Source of the DNA: Streptomyces sp. SID10853
Lineage (GTDB): Bacteria > Actinomycetota > Actinomycetes > Streptomycetales > Streptomycetaceae
DNA: 34,559 bases
Reading direction: 5' to 3'
NCBI RefSeq assembly: GCF_010548145.1
Contig: NZ_JAAGLN010000057.1
Location: 1 to 34,559, forward strand
Shown here: in pieces, positions 7,967-15,530 of the stretch
How the letters are laid out: each line of letters opens with the position of its first letter
Position numbering within the stretch: position 1 is the first letter of the stretch
Made by a program: the position numbers and the translations under genes
The notes under the pieces: generated by a model
Seen by the model: only the letters and a program-made list of their open reading frames with translations
Databases searched by the model: none
Told to the model about the DNA's origin: nothing

Positions 7967-8255
7967 GTTAGGTTCCCGGCGCGCCGGGCCGGGCATACGG
8001 GCTGCCTCGCCCGGGACACAGGACGGGACGCCGGACCGGACGTACGGCGGGGTCTGCGACCGGACCTGCGGCTGGACGCACGACGGGACGTGTGACGGCA
8101 CCCCTGAGGTGCGCGGACCGGCGATCTTCACACCACTGAGTGTCCGGCCCGCGCGGGGCGCCGGTCTCGCCCGGATGTCACCGCCCGCCCATGACATCTG
8201 ACAGGGGTGTTCCGCCGACATGGGTGTTCCGCTTCGGGCCGGACTCGTCCGGGAG
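7967..8255. other. 289-base region upstream of the kinase, with short repeats
   Basis: No convincing gene. Around 8010-8100 the sequence repeats GGACGGGACG/GACCGGAC-like words. At 8200-8232 a 16-base unit (GACA-K-GGGTGTTCCGC) occurs twice with a 17-base period and one mismatch. On the minus strand this lies just after the PHP phosphoesterase stop codon and before the kinase start, so it may hold a terminator or the kinase promoter. Confidence 0.4.
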
Positions 8256-9803
8256 TCACCTCCCCAGGAACACCGGGTTCGTCAGCGCGGCCAGCGCCCC
8301 CGGCAGGCCCGCCGCCGCCGGGGCGTGCCTGACCTCCGCGCGTACATAGGCGGCGTACGCGGGTGTGGTCCGCCACTCCACCGTGCCCGCACCGGACGTG
8401 GGCAGCGGAGTGGTGTACAGCGTGCCCTGGTCCGTGACGAAGTGCGCCGTGCAGCCGGGGGCGCCGGTCACATCGAGCCGGACCGTCACCGGGGTCCCCG
8501 AGTCCACCCGGAGGCGGTCGCCGATGCCCGCGTGGACGGCGCGGCCGCCCGTGGCGCCGAAGGTGAGGGCGATCGCCGATGACTCCGTGATGTACGAGTG
8601 GCCCGCGCGGATGCCCGCCAGGATGGCGTCCCTGCTGAGGTCGTCGGCCAGCACGACCGTCTGCGGGGTGCCGATCCGGTCGGGGTCCTTGTGGGCGTCG
8701 CTGTTGCCCATCGCGGGGGTCCAGTCCCTGCCACGGCTGACCAGGGTGTTGTCCCAGTCCGCCACGGACACCTCGTCGTCCAGGGTGTACGGGCCGTTCC
8801 ACACCTCCACCGCGTCCGCGTCGCCGAAGCCGAACTTCCAGTTGCAGCCGATGCAGGTCGCGTGCGGGTGGGCCGGGACGACCAGGCCGCCCGCGCGGCG
8901 GATCTCACGGGCGTAGTGGCCGAAGCGGTTGTCCCGGGCCCGGTAGCGCCAGTCGACCCAGGTGCCGTGGTCGGTGGAGATGCCCAGGACATGACCGTTG
9001 CGGGTGGTGATCTCCTCGCCGGTGAGAATCAGCAGGTCGTCGCCCCACAGCCCGTCCCAGGCCCGGTGGCCCGAACTGGTGTTGTGCTCACTGGTGTTGA
9101 TGAAGTCGAGCCCCGCCGCCCTGGCCAGCGCGGCGATCTCGGCCGGGGTGCGCTTGCCGTCCGAGTGCACCGAGTGGATGTGGCAGTCGCCCCGGTACCA
9201 GGCGCGCCCGCGCCCCTTCGCCCGCACCGGCGGATACACCGGCTTAGGCGTCGTGGGCGTCGGGCCGAAGCGCAGGGTGACGGTGACGGCGTACGGGAGG
9301 CCGCCGGGCGCCGTGGTGTACGGGCCGAGCGCGATGTTCCACCGGCCCGCGCGGACCGGCCCCGGCAGATAGCCGGGAGTCGCCGCGTCGCCTCGGATGA
9401 AGAACTCGCTGCGCGCACCGCCCGACCAGCCGCGGAACCCGGACCCGCCGAGGCCGGTGCCGCGCTCGTCGAAGATGCCGATGTCCAGGGCGTTGCCCTG
9501 GGTGCCGGCGGGCACGGGAGGCTTCTCGTACGTGTACGAGACCGCCAGCTCGCGTACCCCTTCGGGAACGTCCACCGGCAGATAGACATAGTCGGGCGAG
9601 CCGGGCGGCAGTGTGCCGCGCACGGTCTTCGTCCGGTCCGGGGGTGTGCTTCCGGCCGGGGTGCCGCCGGCCGGCGCGCCGCCACCGCCGTCCGCCGCGC
9701 TCGCGAAGCTCACGCTTCCCAACGTAAGCGCGGCCGCCGCTCCCGTCACCAGCAGGCCGCGCCTGCCCAGTTCGCCGGGGGTCGGGTGGTCTCCAGGGTT
9801 CAT
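8256..9803 (-). CDS. Secreted CehA/McbA-type PHP-domain metallophosphoesterase (Tat substrate)
   Basis: This 515-residue protein starts with a twin-arginine-like signal (GRRGLLVTGAAAALTLG, cleavage likely after SFASA), so it is predicted to be exported folded. A beta-rich region (about 60-185) precedes the PHP catalytic domain. Metal motifs are present: HIHSVHSDG at about 208-216, SEHN near 239-241, TGEE near 261-264, AHPHAT at about 311-316 and GNSDAHKD at about 366-373. CehA/McbA members cleave phosphodiesters or, in some cases, carbamates; substrate choice cannot be read here. GTG 9833 is open in frame, but ATG 9803 has GGAG seven bases upstream and gives a normal Tat signal. The gene stands alone and is read divergently from an LLM gene. 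Confidence 0.88.
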   Translation of the reverse strand: MNPGDHPTPGELGRRGLLVTGAAAALTLGSVSFASAADGGGGAPAGGTPAGSTPPDRTKTVRGTLPPGSPDYVYLPVDVPEGVRELAVSYTYEKPPVPAGTQGNALDIGIFDERGTGLGGSGFRGWSGGARSEFFIRGDAATPGYLPGPVRAGRWNIALGPYTTAPGGLPYAVTVTLRFGPTPTTPKPVYPPVRAKGRGRAWYRGDCHIHSVHSDGKRTPAEIAALARAAGLDFINTSEHNTSSGHRAWDGLWGDDLLILTGEEITTRNGHVLGISTDHGTWVDWRYRARDNRFGHYAREIRRAGGLVVPAHPHATCIGCNWKFGFGDADAVEVWNGPYTLDDEVSVADWDNTLVSRGRDWTPAMGNSDAHKDPDRIGTPQTVVLADDLSRDAILAGIRAGHSYITESSAIALTFGATGGRAVHAGIGDRLRVDSGTPVTVRLDVTGAPGCTAHFVTDQGTLYTTPLPTSGAGTVEWRTTPAYAAYVRAEVRHAPAAAGLPGALAALTNPVFLGR

Positions 9804-9817
9804 GCCAACGCTCCAGG

Positions 9818-9853
9818 GGTCTGTGGGGGACACCAGCGGTCTGTGCGGGACAC
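9818..9853. promoter_or_regulatory. Two 16-base direct repeats before the PHP phosphoesterase gene
   Basis: GGTCTGTGSGGGACAC occurs at 9818-9833 and 9838-9853, a 20-base period with one mismatch, 15 to 50 bases upstream of the ATG at 9803 (minus strand). A period of two helical turns would suit a dimeric or tandem-binding regulator. Confidence 0.4.
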
Positions 9854-9863
9854 AGGAGGTGCA

Positions 9864-9883
9864 GCTGAACCCTGGTATTCAGC
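9864..9883. promoter_or_regulatory. Inverted repeat GCTGAA-N8-TTCAGC
   Basis: GCTGAA (9864-9869) and TTCAGC (9878-9883) form a perfect 6-bp palindrome in the divergent region between the PHP phosphoesterase and the LLM gene. It may be an operator for either gene. Confidence 0.35.
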
Positions 9884-10017
9884 CGTGAACCGGGCGAGAA
9901 GGGAAGGGGGCGGGACGGAGACCGTGACACGGCGCTCGGATTTTCGCCCCGTACGTCATACCCTCTGCGGCCACGGCACGGATCACCCGGATCGCACAGC
10001 GAATGAGGGCGGATGTC

Positions 10018-10848
10018 ATGCGGCTGAGTACCACGATCTTTCTGACCGACAGGACCGTCACCCCGGTGCGGCTCGCACGGGAACTGGAGCAGCGCGGGTT
10101 CGGCGGGCTGTATCTGCCCGAGCACACGCACATCCCGGTCGAGCGGGCCACCCCGTGGCCGATGGGCGGTGAACTGCCCGCCGAGTACGGCAGGACGCTC
10201 GACCCGTTCGTCGCGCTGGGCCAGGCCGCCGCCGTGACGGACACCCTGGCCCTGGGCACGGGCGTCACGCTCATCGCCCAGCACGACCCGATCGGCCTGG
10301 CCAAGCAGATCGCGACCCTCGACCACCTCTCGGGCAGCCGCTTCACGCTCGGTCTCGGTTACGGCTGGAACAAGGAGGAGGCCGCCGACCACGGGGTGGA
10401 GTGGACGCGCCGCCGCGATCTCGGCCGGGACCGGATGGCGCTGATGCGGGCCCTCTGGGCGGCCGAACCGACGTCGTACGAGGGCGAGTTCGTCTCCGTA
10501 CGGGCCAGCGAGGCCCATCCGAAACCGCGGGGTGGCAGCGTGCGCACCCTGATCGGCGGGGCCGCCGGGCCGAAGCTCTTCGCGCACATCGCGGAGTACG
10601 CGGACGGCTGGATGCCGATCGGGGGCCGGGGCCTCGGTGAGTCGATGCCGGTGCTGCGCCAGGTCTGGCAGGACGCGGGCCGCGACCCGGCGGGCCTCCA
10701 GGTCGTCCCGTACGCCGTGCTGCCGACCGCCGGGAAACTGGCGCACTACGCGGAGCTGGGCATCGAGGAGGTGGTGCTCCAACTGCCGCCCGCCGACGAG
10801 AAATCCGTACTGACGGTGCTCGACGCCTACGCGCCGTATCTGGCGTGA
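10018..10848 (+). CDS. LLM-class F420-dependent oxidoreductase
   Basis: This 276-residue protein belongs to the luciferase-like family. Seen: ARELEQRGFGGLYLPEHTHIP at the N-terminus, LALGTGVTLIAQHDPIGLAKQIATLDHLSGSRF (split here into LALGTGVTLIAQHDP and the following LAKQIATLDHLSGSRF), the GLGYGWNKEE motif, and IGGAAGPKLFAHIAEYADGW near the end. The size and GYGWNKEE fit the F420-type subgroup rather than bacterial luciferase. ATG 10003 is in frame, but ATG 10018 follows GAGGGCGG at 10007-10014 and matches the family start. fbiC, needed for F420, lies 1.8 kb downstream. The substrate is unknown. Confidence 0.82.
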   Translation: MRLSTTIFLTDRTVTPVRLARELEQRGFGGLYLPEHTHIPVERATPWPMGGELPAEYGRTLDPFVALGQAAAVTDTLALGTGVTLIAQHDPIGLAKQIATLDHLSGSRFTLGLGYGWNKEEAADHGVEWTRRRDLGRDRMALMRALWAAEPTSYEGEFVSVRASEAHPKPRGGSVRTLIGGAAGPKLFAHIAEYADGWMPIGGRGLGESMPVLRQVWQDAGRDPAGLQVVPYAVLPTAGKLAHYAELGIEEVVLQLPPADEKSVLTVLDAYAPYLA

Positions 10849-10999
10849 GCGCCGCCCCGGACCGGGCCGCGGGGTGTGGCGCAGCCCGCGCCGGACCGGG
10901 CGGTGCGCGTGCGGGTGCGGGTGCCGCCGCCGGGGCCTGAGGGGCGGGCGGCGGGCTCTCGACGTGCGGTGCCCGGCGGCCGGGCGGAAGCTGGTTGGT

Positions 11000-11272
11000 G
11001 TGCTCCAGGAACCGAAGTACAGCGGCCGGGCGGTGCTGGTCATCGACACCCACGTCCTGCCGGTGACAGCCACGCTCGCCTTCTCCGCGGACGGCTGCTC
11101 GGGCGTCCTGCGCACGCAGGTCGTCTCCGACGCCGATCTGGACTTCCCGCCGGAGCCCGTGCCGCTCACGCTCCTCCAGGAGCCGAAGGGCGAGGTCTGG
11201 GGCACGGTGTCGGTCTGCCGCCGGACGCCCGAGGGGGCGGTGTCGATGAAGTTCAGGGGCGTCCGCGGCTGA
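11000..11272 (+). CDS. Small conserved-looking protein of unknown function
   Basis: A 90-residue protein starting at GTG 11000, preceded by GGCGGAAG at 10984-10991. The longer frame from 10874 has an Arg/Cys-rich N-terminus that looks non-coding. The protein alternates short beta-like stretches (YSGRAVLVIDTHVLPVTATL, then VVSDADLDFPPEPVPLTLL) and ends in KFRGVRG. It has no signal peptide or membrane segment. I do not recognise the family; the YSG-A-LVI opening slightly recalls DUF4873 proteins, but the usual W-GR ending is missing. It follows the LLM gene by about 150 bases. Confidence 0.55.
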   Translation: MLQEPKYSGRAVLVIDTHVLPVTATLAFSADGCSGVLRTQVVSDADLDFPPEPVPLTLLQEPKGEVWGTVSVCRRTPEGAVSMKFRGVRG

Positions 11273-11432
11273 TCCGGGTCCGGGGGCGGGAGCGGTTGAT
11301 TGCGGCACCTGGAACGCGTTACGGCTTCTCATGCCACCCTCAAGGAGATGCCAGTAACCTTGGTGATAGCCTCTAACTAAACGGGGCACTGTGGGCGCGA
11401 AGGTGCGAGACGGTGCGAAAGGTGGCAGTCCA

Positions 11433-12221
11433 GTGGCGGAGCCGCAAGCCCAGACCCCGCGCGAGCGCTACCGCGCCCAGGTGAAGGCGGAGATCAAGCA
11501 GTACGCGTGGGAGCAGATCGCGACGGCGGGTACGTCCGCGCTGTCGCTCAACGCGATCGCCAAGCGGATGGGTATGAGCGGGCCCGCGCTCTACCGGTAC
11601 TTCGCGGGCCGCGACGAACTGATCACCGAACTGGTCCGCGAGGCGTACCGAAGCCTGGCGGACACCTTGCGTACGGCGGCAGGGGAGGCCGGGGCGGCCG
11701 GAGTGTCGGGGGCGTCCGAGGCGACCGGGGCAGCCGCGTCCGGGGTGCCGGGGGAGCCCGAGGCAATCGCGCCGCCGCCCGAGCGGTACGCGACATCAGC
11801 GGCAACCGAGGCAGCCGCGCCGCCCGAGTCCGGTGCCGTCGTCGCCCTGGCGCACGCTCTGCGCGGCTGGGCCCTGGACGACCCCCACCGTTACTTCCTC
11901 GTGTACGGCACGCCCATCCCCGGCTATCACGCGCCCGACGACATCACCGCCATCGCAGCCGAGGTCATGTCCGTCCTGCTCGACGCCTGTGTGGCGGTCC
12001 CCGACGGCGACCCCGCGGCGCCGTTCGCGGCGCACCTGGCGGACCACCGGCAGTGGGCGCACGGCCATCCCGCCCCGCCCGTGGCCCTCCACCGGGCCCT
12101 GACCGTCTGGACCCGGCTGCACGGCGTCCTGTCCCTGGAGCTCGCCGGGCACTTCGCCGGGATGGGGTTCGACTCCGGGCAGCTCTTCGACGCCGAACTG
12201 CAAGCCCTGTCGGCGCCCTGA
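11433..12221 (+). CDS. TetR/AcrR-family transcriptional regulator (WHG-type C-terminus)
   Basis: A 262-residue TetR regulator. The N-terminal helix-turn-helix is clear at about 20-65 (KQYAWEQIATAGTSALSLNA, then IAKRMGMSGPALYRYFAGRD). An Ala/Gly/Glu-rich insertion (roughly residues 85-135) precedes a ligand-binding domain with ALRGWALDDPHRYFLVYGTPIPGY, a phrase common in WHG-domain TetR proteins. GTG 11391 is in frame, but GTG 11433 has GAAAGGTGG seven bases upstream and is preferred. The upstream region has no CTGAC-N5-GTCAG site, so no direct link to that operator can be claimed. Its target genes are not known; the flanking LLM gene and the small protein are candidates. Confidence 0.85.
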   Translation: MAEPQAQTPRERYRAQVKAEIKQYAWEQIATAGTSALSLNAIAKRMGMSGPALYRYFAGRDELITELVREAYRSLADTLRTAAGEAGAAGVSGASEATGAAASGVPGEPEAIAPPPERYATSAATEAAAPPESGAVVALAHALRGWALDDPHRYFLVYGTPIPGYHAPDDITAIAAEVMSVLLDACVAVPDGDPAAPFAAHLADHRQWAHGHPAPPVALHRALTVWTRLHGVLSLELAGHFAGMGFDSGQLFDAELQALSAP

Positions 12222-12314
12222 GAGCGCGGACACCCCGGCGAGAGGTCCGGTCGCCGCCCCGTACGGTCGCTGCCCCGGGGTGCCGGAACAGCCGACCAGG
12301 AGCACGCTGGACAT

Positions 12315-12530
12315 ATGAAAGTGCCGGTCATCATTTACCCGCCGGACGCGTCCGGGGGCCGACGCGTGGGCTCAGGTACGGAGACCCTCGGCGTCGCCCA
12401 CAACCACGCGGACGTGGCCGAGCTGCTGCGGAGGGCCGGTCTGGAGGGCGTCGACGAGGCAGAGGTCGCGACGACATCGCTGATCGACTGGCACGGCGGC
12501 GGCCCCGACGTGTGGTCGGCGCCCGGGTGA
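12315..12530 (+). CDS. Small conserved actinobacterial protein of unknown function
   Basis: A 71-residue protein (MKVPVIIYPPDASGGRR, later LIDWHGGGPDVWSAPG) that reads as real coding sequence and, as I recall, has close relatives in many Streptomyces genomes annotated only as hypothetical. The central part (LGVAHNHADVAELLRRAGL) is likely helical. ATG 12315 is preceded by AGGAG at 12298-12302, a rather long 12-base spacing. It has no signal peptide. It lies 100 bases before fbiC on the same strand but fbiC seems to have its own promoter. Confidence 0.65.
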   Translation: MKVPVIIYPPDASGGRRVGSGTETLGVAHNHADVAELLRRAGLEGVDEAEVATTSLIDWHGGGPDVWSAPG

Positions 12531-12595
12531 CCAGAGCCGGGGCCTGCGAAGGCCGCACTGCGGGCAACCCGCACGTCACCGCTGGCAAGGCGCCG

Positions 12596-12631
12596 CAGAC
12601 AGCGCGAAATGCCGCTCGTATGCTCGGTCCA
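12596..12631 (+). promoter_or_regulatory. Candidate leaderless promoter of fbiC
   Basis: A TATGCT -10 box at 12619-12624 follows a CAGACA element (12596-12601) by 17 bases. Transcription would begin at or next to the ATG at 12631, and no ribosome binding site precedes that ATG, so the mRNA is probably leaderless. Confidence 0.5.
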
Positions 12632-15225
12632 TGACTGATCCGCAGCCCGCAGCCCCCACCGCAAATGCCATGCGTCGCGCGCTCCGGCGGGCCAGGGACG
12701 GTGTTGCCCTCGACACGGCCGAGGCTGCCGTACTCCTCCAGGCGCGCGGCGACGACCTGCGCGACCTCGCCGCGTCGGCGGCGCGCGTACGGGACGCCGG
12801 CCTGGAAGCGGCAGGGCGGCCCGGGGTCATCACGTACTCCCGCAAGGTGTTCATCCCGCTGACCCGGCTCTGCCGGGACAAGTGCCACTACTGCACGTTC
12901 GTCACCGTGCCCGGCAAGCTCAGGCGCGCCGGCCACGGCATGTACCTCTCGCCCGACGAGGTGCTGGAGATCGCCCGCCAGGGCGCCGAACTCGGCTGCA
13001 AGGAAGCGCTGTTCACGCTCGGCGACCGCCCCGAGGAGCGCTGGCCCGAGGCGCGCGAGTGGCTGGAGGCCGAAGGGTACGACGACACCCTGGCCTACGT
13101 ACGCGCCATGGCCGTCCGGGTCCTGGAGGAGACCGGCCTGCTGCCGCACCTCAACCCGGGCGTCATGACCTGGACCGACCTCCAGCGGCTCAAGCCGGTC
13201 GCCCCCTCGATGGGCATGATGCTGGAGACCACGGCGACCCGGCTGTGGAGCGAGCCGGGCGGCCCGCACCACGGCTCGCCCGACAAGGAGCCCGCCGTAC
13301 GGCTGCGCGTCCTGGAGGACGCCGGGCGCTCCAACGTGCCCTTCACCACCGGGGTGCTGATCGGGATCGGTGAGTCGTACGAGGAGCGCGCCGACGCCTT
13401 CTTCGAGCTGCGCAGGATCGCCCGCTCGTACCACGGCATCCAGGAAGTCATCGTCCAGAACTTCCGGGCCAAGCCCGACACGGCGATGCGCGCGATGCCC
13501 GACGCCGAGCTGGAGGAGCTGGCCGCCGCCATCGCGGTGGCCCGGCACATCCTCGGCCCCTCCGCCCGTATCCAGGCCCCGCCGAACCTGGTCGACGCGG
13601 AGTACGCGCTGCTCATCGGCGCCGGGATCGACGACTGGGGCGGGGTGTCCCCGCTGACCCCCGACCACGTCAACCCCGAGCGCCCCTGGCCGCACATCGA
13701 CGAACTGGCGGAACGCACCGGGGCGGCCGGCTTCCAGCTGCGTGAACGGCTCACCATCTACCCGGAGTTCATCCAGCGCGGCGAGCCCTGGCTCGACCCC
13801 CGCCTGGTGCCGCACGTCCGGGCGCTCGCCGACCCCGGGACCGGTCTGGCCCGCGAGGGCGTCACACCGGCCGGGCTGCCCTGGCAGGAGCCCGACGAGG
13901 GCTTCACCGCCACCGGCCGCACCGACCTGCACACCACCATCGACACCGAGGGCCGCACCTCGGACCGCCGGGACGACTTCGACGAGGTGTACGGGGACTG
14001 GGACGCCCTGCGCGAGCAGGCGGCCCCCGGCATGGTCCCGTCCCGAATCGACACCGACGTCAAGCAGGCCCTGGACCAGGCGGCCGCCGACCCGACGCGG
14101 CTCACCGACGACGAGGCGCTCGCCCTGCTGCACGCGGACGGCCCCGCGCTGGACGCGCTCACCCGGATCGCGGACGACCTGCGGCGTGACGTGGTCGGCG
14201 ACGACGTCACGTACATCGTCACCAGGAACATCAACTTCACCAACGTCTGCTACACCGGCTGCCGCTTCTGCGCCTTCGCCCAACGGCGCACGGACGCCGA
14301 CGCGTACACGCTCTCGCTCGACCAGGTCGCCGACCGGGCCGCCCAGGCGTGGGACGTCGGCGCGGTCGAGGTCTGCATGCAGGGCGGCATCCACCCGGAC
14401 CTGCCCGGCACGGCGTACTTCGACATCGCGCGAGCCGTCCGCGAGCGCGTCCCGGGGATGCATGTGCACGCCTTCTCCCCGATGGAGGTGGTGAACGGCG
14501 CGACCCGCACCGGCCTGTCCATCCGCGAGTGGCTCACCGCGGCGAAGGAGGCCGGCCTCGGCTCGATCCCCGGCACGGCGGCGGAGATCCTGGACGACGA
14601 GGTCCGCTGGGTGCTCACCAAGGGCAAGCTGCCGACGGCGACCTGGATCGAGGTCATCACGACCGCCCACGAACTGGGCATCCGCTCCTCGTCCACGATG
14701 ATGTACGGCCATGTCGACCAGCCCCGGCACTGGCTCGGCCACTTCCGCACCCTGGCGGACATCCAGCGGACCGCGCTGGCCAAGGGGGTCGAAGGGTTCA
14801 CGGAGTTCGTGACGCTGCCCTTCATCCACACCAACGCCCCGGTGTACCTGGCAGGCATCGCCCGCCCGGGCCCGACGACCCGCGACAACCGCGCGGTCAC
14901 CGCGATGGCCCGGCTGCTGCTCCACCCGTACATCCCCAACATCCAGACCAGCTGGGTGAAACTGGGCGCGGAGGGCGCGGCGGAGATGCTGCGCTCCGGG
15001 GCGAACGACCTGGGCGGCACCCTGATGGAGGAGACCATCTCCCGGATGGCGGGCTCCAGTTACGGCTCGTACCGCTCGGTCCAGGACCTCGTCGCGATCG
15101 CGGACCTGACGGGCCGCCCGGCGCGCGCCCGGAACACGCTGTACGGCCCGGTCCCGGAGGAACGGATGCAGGCGGCCCGCGCATCGGACGGACATCTGCC
15201 GGAGCTGCTGCCGGTACTGGACTGA
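12631..15225 (+). CDS. fbiC: FbiC, bifunctional FO synthase (CofG/CofH fusion)
   Basis: This 864-residue protein is the two-domain radical SAM enzyme that makes FO, the deazaflavin core of coenzyme F420, from tyrosine and the ribityl-diaminouracil intermediate of riboflavin synthesis. Both radical SAM cores carry the CxxxCxxC cluster motif: Cys81, Cys85 and Cys88 in CRDKCHYC, and Cys540, Cys544 and Cys547 in CYTGCRFC. The N-terminal half is CofG-like and the C-terminal half CofH-like, with GGIHPDLPGTAYFD and HVHAFSPMEV typical of CofH. The length matches actinobacterial FbiC. ATG 12631 is the only sensible start and looks leaderless. The product serves F420-dependent enzymes, and LLM-family genes lie on the upstream side. 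Confidence 0.97.
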   Translation: MTDPQPAAPTANAMRRALRRARDGVALDTAEAAVLLQARGDDLRDLAASAARVRDAGLEAAGRPGVITYSRKVFIPLTRLCRDKCHYCTFVTVPGKLRRAGHGMYLSPDEVLEIARQGAELGCKEALFTLGDRPEERWPEAREWLEAEGYDDTLAYVRAMAVRVLEETGLLPHLNPGVMTWTDLQRLKPVAPSMGMMLETTATRLWSEPGGPHHGSPDKEPAVRLRVLEDAGRSNVPFTTGVLIGIGESYEERADAFFELRRIARSYHGIQEVIVQNFRAKPDTAMRAMPDAELEELAAAIAVARHILGPSARIQAPPNLVDAEYALLIGAGIDDWGGVSPLTPDHVNPERPWPHIDELAERTGAAGFQLRERLTIYPEFIQRGEPWLDPRLVPHVRALADPGTGLAREGVTPAGLPWQEPDEGFTATGRTDLHTTIDTEGRTSDRRDDFDEVYGDWDALREQAAPGMVPSRIDTDVKQALDQAAADPTRLTDDEALALLHADGPALDALTRIADDLRRDVVGDDVTYIVTRNINFTNVCYTGCRFCAFAQRRTDADAYTLSLDQVADRAAQAWDVGAVEVCMQGGIHPDLPGTAYFDIARAVRERVPGMHVHAFSPMEVVNGATRTGLSIREWLTAAKEAGLGSIPGTAAEILDDEVRWVLTKGKLPTATWIEVITTAHELGIRSSSTMMYGHVDQPRHWLGHFRTLADIQRTALAKGVEGFTEFVTLPFIHTNAPVYLAGIARPGPTTRDNRAVTAMARLLLHPYIPNIQTSWVKLGAEGAAEMLRSGANDLGGTLMEETISRMAGSSYGSYRSVQDLVAIADLTGRPARARNTLYGPVPEERMQAARASDGHLPELLPVLD

Positions 15226-15285
15226 GGGGCCCTCGGGGCGCCGGGAGGGTGTGGTCCGCGGGCAGGGGACGCAGACCACACCCCA

Positions 15286-15370
15286 GCCCTCTCCCTCATC
15301 ACCCCCACTGCCGGGCATGCGGCAGCAGGGAGTCGCCGTGCCCGGCAGTGGGGGTGATGAGGGAGAGGGC
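15286..15370. terminator. Very long perfect hairpin after fbiC (32-bp stem)
   Basis: Bases 15286-15317 and 15339-15370 are exact reverse complements over 32 bp with a 21-base loop. Such a stem is far longer than a usual terminator. There is no T-run after it, but a second hairpin (15378-15400) follows. It probably separates fbiC from the hydroxylase gene. Confidence 0.7.
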
Positions 15371-15377
15371 GGAAAAG

Positions 15378-15400
15378 AGAGGAGGACTGGACACTCCTCT
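15378..15400. terminator. Second hairpin after fbiC
   Basis: AGAGGAG (15378-15384) pairs with CTCCTCT (15394-15400) around a nine-base loop. It directly follows the 32-bp hairpin and may be part of the same terminator or of the hydroxylase promoter region. Confidence 0.4.
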
Positions 15401-15530
15401 TGCCACTCCTAACTTATAGCGCACTGGGGGGCTTGCGGCAAGGCCCTGGTCATGGCGCAGAATCACCGCTCGAAGTCAGAACCCGGGAGTCGGCTTCGTG
15501 GAAATCGACGTGGGCGAATTGGGGTTTGTG

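Noticed and set aside
7967..8221. 85-residue N-terminal extension of the histidine kinase
   Set aside because: Pro/Cys/Val-rich repeats from repetitive DNA, no kinase homologue has such an extension as far as I know, and ATG 7966 gives the normal N-terminus.
8199..8232. Fourth CTGAC-N5-GTCAG operator at the TCTGACAGG near 8197
   Set aside because: Only the left half-site is present; no GTCAG follows at the right spacing.
9244..11205. 653-residue minus-strand frame spanning two genes
   Set aside because: Crosses a divergent promoter and the LLM gene with low-complexity sequence; no domain seen.
12331..15318. 995-residue open frame on the minus strand over fbiC
   Set aside because: It is the antisense of a clear CofG/CofH fusion; its product is Arg/Gly/Val/Asp-rich without any fold signature, as expected from GC-rich third positions.
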